The position numbers and the translations under genes were made by a program. From contig NZ_JHQR01000162.1 of assembly GCF_014843825.1 (NCBI RefSeq), positions 1 to 49,718 on the forward strand: a stretch of 49,718 nt of DNA, given 5' to 3'. Below the pieces are notes generated by a model. It saw nothing but the letters and a program-made list of their open reading frames with translations, searched no databases and was not told where the DNA came from. Below are positions 8,915 to 15,364 of the stretch, in pieces. Origin of the DNA: Mesorhizobium silamurunense. GTDB taxonomy: Bacteria; Pseudomonadota; Alphaproteobacteria; Rhizobiales; Rhizobiaceae. Position 1 is the stretch's first letter, and every line of letters starts with the position of its first letter.

Positions 8915-8933
8915 ACAATATATTAGATATTGT
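8915..8933. promoter_or_regulatory. Perfect AT-rich inverted repeat between divergent T4SS operons
   Basis: ACAATAT-ATTAG-ATATTGT: seven-base arms are perfect and the spacer is five bases. It lies in the 85-base gap between virB1 (minus) and the first accessory gene (plus), in locally AT-rich sequence, where an operator could control both operons. A related site with the same ATTAG spacer is at 11641. The cognate regulator is not in the window. Confidence 0.5.
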
Positions 8934-8972
8934 TATGCTGGCAATAGCGAAACGAAGATTGAGCTGCTTGTC

Positions 8973-9488
8973 ATGAGAGCCGGTATGCGCAGGGTCGGGG
9001 TTCATCTGGCGACCCTCGCGGCGGGGCTTGTTTGCCTCGTCGCGCCTCAGGCACGAGCCCAAGACGCCTCTTTCGGCTGCAAGGTCCTGCTGTGCGCCGC
9101 CGCCAGTGCGCCGAGTTGGTCGGGCATTCCCTATTGCGTCCCGGTCATGCATGAGCTCTTCCGCAGTCTTGCCCATGGCGGGTCCTGGCCGACCTGCCCA
9201 GAAGGCAACGCCGGTGGCCTTGGCTACGAGCCTTACTATCCCTGCCCGGCCGGCATGACGGCCGTCGAATCGGGACGGGATGGCGATGCCGGCTTGATTG
9301 CCTCGCCGAACGGCAACCTTTGCGCCGATATGAAGACACTGAGCAACGTCTGCACGCGGGGACGTGACAGCTCCTGCCAGGTGACTTATTCGACAATTCC
9401 CCGCCAGCCCCGCAGCGATCCCGACTACGTCGACATTTCCACCGCGAACGGCGTGCAGCGGTTCTATTTTTCGCTGAGGGGGTACTGA
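8973..9488 (+). CDS. Exported Cys-rich T4SS-associated protein
   Basis: 171 residues from the ATG at 8973; a longer open frame from 8799 crosses the operator and virB1 and is rejected. Signal peptide with cleavage after QARAQ. The mature protein has about eight to ten cysteines (FGCKVLLCAAA, PYCVP, WPTCPEG, YPCPAGM, NLCADM, NVCTRG, SSCQV) that suggest disulphide bonding in the periplasm. No named domain is recognised. It begins the divergent accessory operon and its stop overlaps the next start (TGATG). Conserved small exported proteins of this kind commonly accompany rhizobial virB operons. Confidence 0.65.
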   Translation: MRAGMRRVGVHLATLAAGLVCLVAPQARAQDASFGCKVLLCAAASAPSWSGIPYCVPVMHELFRSLAHGGSWPTCPEGNAGGLGYEPYYPCPAGMTAVESGRDGDAGLIASPNGNLCADMKTLSNVCTRGRDSSCQVTYSTIPRQPRSDPDYVDISTANGVQRFYFSLRGY

Positions 9489-10090
9489 TGCGCGGCGCGG
9501 CGGCAGCCCTCATCGGCGTGGTCATGGCTACACCGGCGATGGCCGAGCCGACGACGAAAGGTTGGTTTCCGGTGCCGTCGACAGCCGTCTACCAGACTGG
9601 CGACAGCTGGACCGATGGCGGGACCACCTTTCGTCTGTATGGTGTGCAATCCTGCCTACGCGGCACAAGCTTCACCAATGCCCATGGTCTGAAGCGCGAT
9701 TGCGGTGAAGCCTCGCTCGCCATGCTCATCGCGCTCACGCGGGATCTGCGGCCGCAATGCTACGACGCGGCGCAGGCGCCGCAGACCAGGACGATATTCG
9801 TGTTCTGTGTCGCGACACGCGCGACGGGCGCGGGTGCTGGATCACGCATTGATCTCGGCACCGCGCTGATCTCGACCGGCTATGCCTTCGCAGCGGTCAA
9901 TCCGGGGGGACAACCGGTGCACGCGCCCTACTTCGTGGCGCAGCTCGTAGCCGAGCGGGCCAAGGCAGGCCTCTGGGCCTTTGCCGATCTGCCAGATCCG
10001 AACGTGATTATCCTGCGCGCCCTCAGATCCCCGACCTCGGCCTTAACATCCGAATCCCCTGGGGCCACAACCAGCCCTCCCCCGCAGTAG
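9488..10090 (+). CDS. Exported SNase-fold (thermonuclease-like) protein, catalytic motif altered
   Basis: 200 residues with a short signal peptide (cleavage after PAMA). The core (about residues 30-165) has the staphylococcal-nuclease outline: FRLYGV, then a CGEASLAMLIAL helix, the ISTGYAFAAV strand, and a C-terminal AERAKAGLWAF helix that matches the family's 'AR..RGLW'. The family's D.PE acidic motif after RLxGI is replaced by QSCLRG, so nuclease activity is doubtful. Low-complexity Ser/Pro tail. Translationally coupled to the gene before it. Sister to the gene at 10442. Confidence 0.65.
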   Translation: MRGAAAALIGVVMATPAMAEPTTKGWFPVPSTAVYQTGDSWTDGGTTFRLYGVQSCLRGTSFTNAHGLKRDCGEASLAMLIALTRDLRPQCYDAAQAPQTRTIFVFCVATRATGAGAGSRIDLGTALISTGYAFAAVNPGGQPVHAPYFVAQLVAERAKAGLWAFADLPDPNVIILRALRSPTSALTSESPGATTSPPPQ

Positions 10091-10122
10091 CATCAACCTC
10101 GAGCCCATCAAGGAGACCTGCC

Positions 10123-10458
10123 TTGAGAACGAACCTGTTCATTCTGCGCGGCCGCGTCGGCCAGGCGCCAAAAACCTTCGGCAAAGCCGCGAAAATCAAT
10201 GTGGCGACCGATCGGGTATGGACCGATAGCAATGGCAAGCGTCAGGAAAAGACCGACTGGGTCACGGTGACGCTGCTCAACGAAAAGGTCGCGGAGCGGG
10301 CGCTCGCCAACGTCAGCAAAGGCGACGCCGCCTACGCCGAATGCCGTGTTGCCGACGGTTCCTACAAAAAGGATGGCGAGACCATTTACACGACGGACAT
10401 CATCGCCAACGCCTTCCGCAAGCTCGATCTGGGCCACCGCGATGACGCTGAGATTTGA
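10123..10458 (+). CDS. Short SSB-like single-stranded DNA-binding protein
   Basis: 111 residues. The start is a TTG at 10123, chosen because a strong AAGGAGA site lies eight bases upstream. The OB-fold pattern of bacterial SSB is visible: LFILRGRVGQAPKTF, INVATDRVW, EKTDWVTVTLLNEKVAE, KGDAAYAECRV and TIYTTDIIANAF. It lacks the long acidic tail ending in a DDxIPF-like tip that recruits partners in housekeeping SSB, although it ends with DDAEI. It has no signal peptide, unlike its neighbours. A transfer-linked SSB could coat incoming or outgoing T-strand DNA (inference). Confidence 0.78.
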   Translation: MRTNLFILRGRVGQAPKTFGKAAKINVATDRVWTDSNGKRQEKTDWVTVTLLNEKVAERALANVSKGDAAYAECRVADGSYKKDGETIYTTDIIANAFRKLDLGHRDDAEI

Positions 10459-11041
10459 CGTTGGCGCACGCATGACGTTGCTCGCTATTGCGGTCGCCGT
10501 CGCCCCACAGGCGAGCGCCCAGTCGCCCTCGATCGGCACGCCGGGCCTATATCGCCCAAACCAGGCTCTCCAAACGCCACCGTTGCGCGTCGAGGTGCTC
10601 GACGGCACGCGGTTGCGCGATATCGAGACACGGGCGATCTATCGTCTCGTTGGCATCGACACCTGTGCTCCTGATCAGACTGCACTGCTCGGCCGCCAGC
10701 CGTGGCCCTGCGGAACCATGGCAGCGGCTTGGCTCGTGAGGGCCACTCTGAACAAATGGGTCGCCTGCAACATCCTGCGCGACGAGAACGGGGAGCATCT
10801 GGCCCGTTGTGCCGCCGCCGATCACGCCGACATCGGCGCCGACATGGTGCGAGACGGGGTGGCCGTCACCGCGCCGCCGACGGAGCGCGATCCATCTATC
10901 CGCGCCTACGCTTCAGCAGAGCAGGAAGCGCGAAAAGCCTATCGCGGCTTGTGGTCGAGCACCTTCCAGATGCCATGGGAGTTTCGCGGCAGCCCTCAAC
11001 ACCGTGCCATCGCGGCGATCGGCCAACAGGGTGCGCCGTGA
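10442..11041 (+). CDS. Exported SNase-fold protein, catalytic residues replaced
   Basis: 199 residues from the ATG at 10442 (overlapping the SSB-like stop); an ATG at 10472 is an alternative. Signal sequence MTLLAIAVAVAPQASAQ. The SNase-like core shows IYRLVGIDTCAPDQ, PWPCGTMAAAWLV, a DENGEHLARC loop, ADMVRDGVAV and the final ARKAYRGLW helix. Compared with staphylococcal nuclease, the catalytic Glu after GID.P is missing and the 'GR' arginine of the second catalytic loop reads EH. This suggests a non-catalytic or changed function. Overlaps the next gene by 3 bases. Confidence 0.65.
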   Translation: MTLRFDVGARMTLLAIAVAVAPQASAQSPSIGTPGLYRPNQALQTPPLRVEVLDGTRLRDIETRAIYRLVGIDTCAPDQTALLGRQPWPCGTMAAAWLVRATLNKWVACNILRDENGEHLARCAAADHADIGADMVRDGVAVTAPPTERDPSIRAYASAEQEARKAYRGLWSSTFQMPWEFRGSPQHRAIAAIGQQGAP

Positions 11042-11595
11042 TGTTCCGGTCGGCTTTCCTCCCTTTCGGGGTCGCGCTCGTCTTGGCCGGGTGCGCCCAA
11101 CCCATCGCGACGCCCGCCGCCGACGCGACGCTGCCGCCGGCGACGGATCCTTTGTATCGACCTGGACGGGTCCAGCCCGGGCGGCTCGAATACGCCCCGG
11201 ATCGTTCGACCTTCGCGCCGGTTCTGACGGAGCGCTTTGCCTATCCGACACAGCCGCAAGCCAACGACGCCTATCGTCGGCTAGTCGTCCGGGCGCCAGG
11301 CGTCTTGCGCCGCTATCCCGCCTCGATATGGCTCTTTGGCTGCAAGCCTGGCGCTCTTGACGGACGGACAGCGCGCGTGGCGCGCTATAACGGTCCAGTC
11401 GTCCACTGCGCCACGGATTTTCTCGACCCATCGGGGCAACGTGTCGGTCGCGAGACCGTGAACTTCTACTATTACCGTTCGGCCTGGAACATGCAGACGG
11501 TCTACCCACCAGTCACCGCCGTACCCTGGCGAACTGGAGAACACTCGCCCACGGACAGGTGGTGGTGGGTGCCTGGCCGAAGCCGCTACCAATAG
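11041..11595 (+). CDS. Outer-membrane lipoprotein of the T4SS accessory operon
   Basis: 184 residues from the ATG at 11041, which overlaps the preceding stop (GTGATG). N-terminus MFRSAFLPFGVALVLAGCAQ with lipobox LAGC, then a Pro/Ala linker. The mature domain contains WLFGCKPG, VHCATDFLDP and an aromatic stretch NFYYYRSAWNMQTVYPP, ending in W.WVPGRSRY. No family name is assigned. Likely anchored in the outer membrane next to the T4SS. Confidence 0.6.
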   Translation: MFRSAFLPFGVALVLAGCAQPIATPAADATLPPATDPLYRPGRVQPGRLEYAPDRSTFAPVLTERFAYPTQPQANDAYRRLVVRAPGVLRRYPASIWLFGCKPGALDGRTARVARYNGPVVHCATDFLDPSGQRVGRETVNFYYYRSAWNMQTVYPPVTAVPWRTGEHSPTDRWWWVPGRSRYQ

Positions 11596-11622
11596 CAACG
11601 ACGCGATCAAGCAAGATTCCGC

Positions 11623-12276
11623 ATGATGCCGACAACTGACAACATATTAGATGTTAGAATAGAAAGGCATGAAGCCCGTCCGAAGACCTTCGGTCGCTTT
11701 GCCGTGACGATTGTCGTTGCTGCGCTGGTCTCGCTCGCGGCGACATCATCGATCAGCGCCCAGGAGCGAACGCCCGACCCCTCCGCCTGGCGCAGCGTTT
11801 CTTATGCGGACATGCAGCGGCCATCCGCCGATACCGCAACCTATGCTGATATCTGGAAGGATGCGATCGAAGCCAACAACCGCGCCTATGCAGCTCGCGG
11901 CGATACGCGATTTGCGGGTGCCAATGCACCGGCGGTCGAGGCGCATTTTGTCATCTGGAGCACCAAACGATCCGTGGTCTTTAGTGTCCTCGATACCGCT
12001 ACGGGTTGCACACTCAAGGGCGTGCTTGCCGCCGGCGTGACCGTCAAGCTCTGCCCGCTGCGCATCGCGATCTACGATGGTCTGCTGGTCCGCACGTTGG
12101 AGGGCGGGCGCGCCTGCTTCCTTGAGATGGGTCCAAAGGCGGTGGGCGGCGATCCTCTCGGTTCGGGCTCTTACGTCTCCTATGACATCAAGACCAAGAC
12201 CCTGAAGACGGGCACGATCGTCGCCCATCAAGCTGTCGAGGGCTGCTCGCTCACGCTGCCACTCCCACCTCCGTGA
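11623..12276 (+). CDS. Exported protein of the T4SS accessory operon, start uncertain
   Basis: 217 residues in the longest reading; an in-frame GTG at 11704 gives about 190 residues and avoids translating through the inverted repeat at 11641. The hydrophobic export segment is TIVVAALVSLAATSSISAQ. The mature protein has WRSVSYADMQ, TRFAGANAPAVEAHFVIWS, DTATGCTLKGV, VKLCPLRIAIYDG and a final GCSLTLPL, with about four cysteines. It resembles no named domain that I recognise. It is in line with the other exported genes but separated by 27 bases from the lipoprotein gene. Confidence 0.6.
   Translation: MMPTTDNILDVRIERHEARPKTFGRFAVTIVVAALVSLAATSSISAQERTPDPSAWRSVSYADMQRPSADTATYADIWKDAIEANNRAYAARGDTRFAGANAPAVEAHFVIWSTKRSVVFSVLDTATGCTLKGVLAAGVTVKLCPLRIAIYDGLLVRTLEGGRACFLEMGPKAVGGDPLGSGSYVSYDIKTKTLKTGTIVAHQAVEGCSLTLPLPPP
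11641..11655. promoter_or_regulatory. Second AT-rich inverted repeat, related to the one at 8915
   Basis: AACAT-ATTAG-ATGTT: perfect five-base arms around the same ATTAG spacer as the site at 8915. It lies in the gap after the lipoprotein gene and overlaps the first codons of the longest reading of the next gene. The true start of that gene may therefore be further downstream, and the site may drive an internal promoter of the accessory operon. Confidence 0.4.
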
Positions 12277-12322
12277 ACTTGGCCATGGTTCCTCTCTCTC
12301 ACCCTGCCTTCAGGAGTATCGC

Positions 12323-12808
12323 ATGACCCGCCCCCCCATCATCGGACTTGTCCTGGCCTGCGCGGCCGCACTCATGCCCACCGCACCGGCCAAGGCCGCC
12401 GATGCCGCGTTCGCCTACAAGACCTCCTACCGAAACATTGCCAAGGATCCTGACGGCGTTTGGGCAGGGCCCGCTTTGGCGCCGTCACCGGCCGGGACCG
12501 TCATCATCCATGAATACACGTTGAAGTCTGCACAAGGCGACTGGCTGATATCCCAAATCTGGAACGCCGGTTGTGATTCGACGGCCTGTCCGACCCGGCT
12601 GGTTCGGACATCAGCCGACGGGAAGAAGACTGTCGTGATCGACGACATGATGCATCAGGTGATCCCACCAGATGATCCACGTTTTGCGGCTTTGCGGAAA
12701 TCGGGGGCGCAGGCCGCCTTCGCAAAGGCCCCCTTTCATCTGAGCGCGGACGGTAAGGAACTCTTGAACGGCGATTTGAGGTTCGAGATAGGTGGAGGCA
12801 AGCCGTGA
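12323..12808 (+). CDS. Exported hypothetical protein of the T4SS accessory operon
   Basis: 161 residues with a signal peptide (cleavage after AKAAD). The mature domain of about 135 residues contains KTSYRNIAKDPDGVW, a beta-rich TVIIHEYTLKS and GDWLISQIWNAGCDSTACPT with a close cysteine pair, then TVVIDDMMHQVIPPDDPRF. The start has a CAGGAG site about seven bases upstream. Family unknown. Overlaps the next gene by 4 bases, so it belongs to the same operon. Confidence 0.65.
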   Translation: MTRPPIIGLVLACAAALMPTAPAKAADAAFAYKTSYRNIAKDPDGVWAGPALAPSPAGTVIIHEYTLKSAQGDWLISQIWNAGCDSTACPTRLVRTSADGKKTVVIDDMMHQVIPPDDPRFAALRKSGAQAAFAKAPFHLSADGKELLNGDLRFEIGGGKP

Positions 12809-13611
12809 GGACGCGAGCCGCTCTCCGGCAAATCCTGTTCGACGCCGGTCTCATTTTGTCGCTCTCGGCCGCCACTGCCCTCGCCGGGCAATCGGCCGCT
12901 AGCCTCATCGACGCGGGGATGCCCGCGAACTGCGCGAACTTCGCCGCCAAGGTCTCCGGGAGCGAGGGCAATTTCGGAACGACAAACCAATACGGCTGCC
13001 TCGGCGCCTTTCAATTCTGCCCCGGTACGTTCGGACGCTACTACAGCGGTAGCGCACAGAGCTTTCTGGACGATCCATCGGCGCAGACCGCAGCTTGGAC
13101 GAAATACGAACAGGATTCCTGGGCCCAGGCGCAGAACAATGGCCTCGACTCTCTCGTCGGCCAGCAGGTTTGTTCGGGCGGCCAGTGCGCAACGATTGAC
13201 CAGTCGGCGATCCTGATGGCCTGCCAATTCGGCTGCGGCGCTAAGGGTAAGCTCGCCAACTATGCGGCGGGCGGCGACTGTAACGCCCGCAATGTCAAAG
13301 ACGGTAATGGCGTCAGCGTCTGTTCCTATCTGGTCCGGGGCTCGGGTTACGATGTGTCCTGTTTTACCGGACAACAATCGACGGTATGCGCTCAACCGCA
13401 GATCGGTCCTGGCGACTTCCCGACCGCGACGGGGATCGCGGCCAATGCGCCGCCCCCCGACAGCGCGTCGATCATCGTCGCGCCGACCGATGTCTGGCCC
13501 AGGGCCGAACGTAATTTTCGTCAGTTCGACTCGGATTCATCGCGCAGGATGAATTTGGAGAACGCTGCAAGCTGGTTTTCCACCGGTGCGCAGAGGTCGC
13601 CGCCGCGATAG
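12805..13611 (+). CDS. Exported lysozyme-like protein of the T4SS accessory operon
   Basis: 268 residues, GTG start overlapping the previous stop by 4 bases. Signal peptide with cleavage near ALAG. Residues about 40-160 look like a lysozyme/transglycosylase fold: VSGSEGNFGTTNQYGCLGAFQFCPGTFGRYY places a Glu before an aromatic, Gly-rich substrate loop, as in soluble lytic enzymes. Many cysteines follow (QQVCSGGQC, CQFGCG, GGDCN, VCSYL). It may be a second wall-opening enzyme beside VirB1. The last 30 residues overlap the convergent gene and look unconserved, so the true end may have been altered by rearrangement. Confidence 0.6.
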   Translation: MRTRAALRQILFDAGLILSLSAATALAGQSAASLIDAGMPANCANFAAKVSGSEGNFGTTNQYGCLGAFQFCPGTFGRYYSGSAQSFLDDPSAQTAAWTKYEQDSWAQAQNNGLDSLVGQQVCSGGQCATIDQSAILMACQFGCGAKGKLANYAAGGDCNARNVKDGNGVSVCSYLVRGSGYDVSCFTGQQSTVCAQPQIGPGDFPTATGIAANAPPPDSASIIVAPTDVWPRAERNFRQFDSDSSRRMNLENAASWFSTGAQRSPPR

Positions 13612-13766
13612 TGGGCATGGACCAGAGCCCAGAAGACGACTTCGTCAGAAAGTCCGGCAAACAGGGCTTTTTGCAGAATGCGGCTAATGATGGCCACCGC
13701 CCGCGGGGGATCGTAACGCGATCTCAGTTCGCTGGCGAGGGTCTTGGTATCGGCAATTCGGATCAA
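13521..13766 (-). CDS. Small hypothetical protein, convergent with the lysozyme-like gene
   Basis: 81 residues with no signal or membrane segment. TTG start supported by a GAGGAG ribosome site about seven bases upstream. The sequence has a well-formed helical pattern (TKTLASELRSRY, AVAIISRILQKALFAGLSDEVVFWALVHAHYRGGD) and reads as real protein rather than a frame shadow. Its last 91 bases overlap the 3' end of the convergent gene. Function unknown. Confidence 0.5.
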   Translation of the reverse strand: MIRIADTKTLASELRSRYDPPRAVAIISRILQKALFAGLSDEVVFWALVHAHYRGGDLCAPVENQLAAFSKFILRDESESN

Positions 13767-13979
13767 AGTCGTTTCTCCTCTTGCACTATTCTTGGGTCAC
13801 GCCGCCACCGGCACCGGTGTACCTGTGGGGATACAGGGTCCTTCGAGCCCCGACGATCGTGTATTCCGAAGAAGCCGCCCACCGATTAGGGCCGCCCTCA
13901 CGTGCACAAGATGTAAAGCCGGTTGGGGCACCCTATTGTTTCCCAGACGCACCGTCAGGATCCCGCGCCGAGCACGATG
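13767..13979. other. No gene recognised
   Basis: About 210 bases after the TTG start of the small minus-strand gene hold no convincing reading frame. Overlapping frames here look like remnants or chance readings. It leads into a possible broken coupling-protein gene and then the pca junction. Confidence 0.4.
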
Positions 13980-14131
13980 ATATGGGGCAAGTTTTTCTCC
14001 AACAGTTGGGGTTGCTCCTTCGACGTGTCGGGTGCCATCTCTCCTGCACGGTCTTCCGTCTCCGCAGCCTCGGTTATTTCAACTTGGCGATCCCTTCTTT
14101 TGATCGGTCAATTCATCGATGGTTGCACTCT
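13980..14131 (+). pseudogene. Possible N-terminal remnant of a TraG/VirD4-like coupling protein
   Basis: Reading across two frames gives MGQVFLQQLGLLL, then a LGYF..QLGDPSF-like pattern. This recalls the membrane N-terminus of TraG/VirD4 coupling proteins ('WGQ.....' then 'RLG.QPQLG.PWF') that often follow such T4SS operons. It is frameshifted and ends exactly where pca homology begins. The match is short and from memory of the family, so it is tentative. Confidence 0.22.
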
Positions 14132-14470
14132 GGCCGGCACGCCGGCATAGATGGCGACATGCAGGAACGCCTCGCAGATATCGTCGCGCGTGGCACCGGT
14201 GTTGGCCGTGGCGCGCACATGCAGGGCGACCTCTTCATCATGGCCGAGTGCGGCCAGCAGCGCCAGCGTGACGATCGAGCGCTCGCGCTTGCTGAGACCC
14301 GGCCGCGACCACACCGTCCCCCAGGCAGCCTCGGTGATCAGCTCCTGGAAAGGCTGGTCGAAATCCGTGGCGGTGACCTCGGCCCGGTCGACATGGCGGT
14401 CGCCGAGCACGGCGCGCCGCACCGCGAGGCCGGTGCGATATCTGGCTGCGTTGCCGGGGACTTCATCCAT
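14108..14470 (-). pseudogene. pcaC: Truncated 4-carboxymuconolactone decarboxylase
   Basis: 120 residues from the ATG at 14470 ([14 protein letters not shown]). It matches the intact copy at 46244-46651 through [11 protein letters not shown], then diverges into RVQPSMN and stops, so about the last 20 residues of the normal 135 are lost. The active-site region ([19 protein letters not shown]) is present, so residual activity cannot be excluded. Family role: decarboxylates gamma-carboxymuconolactone to 3-oxoadipate enol-lactone. The break coincides with the left edge of the repeat and with the end of T4SS-related sequence. Confidence 0.8.
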
Positions 14471-15272
14471 GGGTTTGTGCTCCAGGGGCAAGCGATGCGA
14501 CAAAATCGCGGATCAGCGCGACCAGCGCCTTGGGTTGTTCGACGCAAGGAATGTGCCCGGCATCGCGGATGATCTCGAAACGCGCACCGGGGATCAGAGC
14601 GGCCAGCGAGCGGACGAGATCGGGCGGCGTCGAGCCATCCTGGTCGCCGACGACGCAGAACGTCGGCACCGCGATGCGACGCGCCGCGTCAGTAAAATCA
14701 GCGTCGCGGACGGCCCTGCAAGTCCCGATGTAGCCGGCGAGTGCTTGCCGGGTCATCATGTTCCAATAGCCGTCAAGCTCGGCCACCCGTGCGGTATGGA
14801 AGGCGGGGGTGAACCACACCTTGAGCACGCCGTCGGCAATGGCCTGGATACCCTTGCGTTCAACCACCGCGATGCGTGTGTTCCAGCTCTCGTTGGTACC
14901 GATCTTGTGGGCCGTGTCGCACAGGATCATGGCCTCGACGATCTCCGGGCGCCTGGCATAGAGCCCTTGCGCGATCATGCCGCCGACCGACAGGCCGCAC
15001 AGCACGACCTTCTCCAACCCGAAATGATCGACGAGCCCCAAGAGATCGTCGACATGATCGTCGATCGACCTGATGTCGCCGATGTCGGACAGTCCGTAGC
15101 CGCGCTTGTCATAGACCAGCCAGGACATTTCGCCATCAAGTGCAGCGACAACGTCGTCCCAGATCCGGAAGTCGGTGCCCAACGAATTGATGAATATGAT
15201 CGCGCGCGCATTGCCGGCCGCCCTGACGTGGCGGTGATGCAGCGTGATGCCGCCGATGGTGACGAATGGCAC
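14463..15272 (-). CDS. pcaD: 3-oxoadipate enol-lactonase (copy A)
   Basis: 269 residues from a GTG at 15272, chosen because GGAGG lies nine bases upstream and the same arrangement is kept in copy B; a reading from 15338 would run into the divergent promoter. Alpha/beta-hydrolase with nucleophile GLSVGGMIAQ, acid GDQDGSTPPD and base AGHIPCVEQP, all intact. It hydrolyses 3-oxoadipate enol-lactone to 3-oxoadipate in the protocatechuate pathway. Divergent from pcaQ, with the PcaQ-box between them. Overlaps truncated pcaC by 8 bases. Confidence 0.92.
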   Translation of the reverse strand: MPFVTIGGITLHHRHVRAAGNARAIIFINSLGTDFRIWDDVVAALDGEMSWLVYDKRGYGLSDIGDIRSIDDHVDDLLGLVDHFGLEKVVLCGLSVGGMIAQGLYARRPEIVEAMILCDTAHKIGTNESWNTRIAVVERKGIQAIADGVLKVWFTPAFHTARVAELDGYWNMMTRQALAGYIGTCRAVRDADFTDAARRIAVPTFCVVGDQDGSTPPDLVRSLAALIPGARFEIIRDAGHIPCVEQPKALVALIRDFVASLAPGAQTHG

Positions 15273-15342
15273 GATTTCGATCCTCCACCCCCACATTGCA
15301 CAAGGCATTTGGTTCGGTAAAATGATATTTTGCGCCATTCCA

Positions 15343-15358
15343 TTAACTCAGGGGTTAT
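15343..15358. promoter_or_regulatory. PcaQ-box (copy A)
   Basis: TTAACT-CAGG-GGTTAT on the plus strand, i.e. ATAACC-N4-AGTTAA on the minus strand. The Sinorhizobium meliloti PcaQ site is reported as ATAACC-N4-GGTTAA, so there is one mismatch. It lies between pcaD and pcaQ, 6 bases before the pcaQ start, and is identical in copy B. Confidence 0.7.
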
Positions 15359-15364
15359 CAAATT

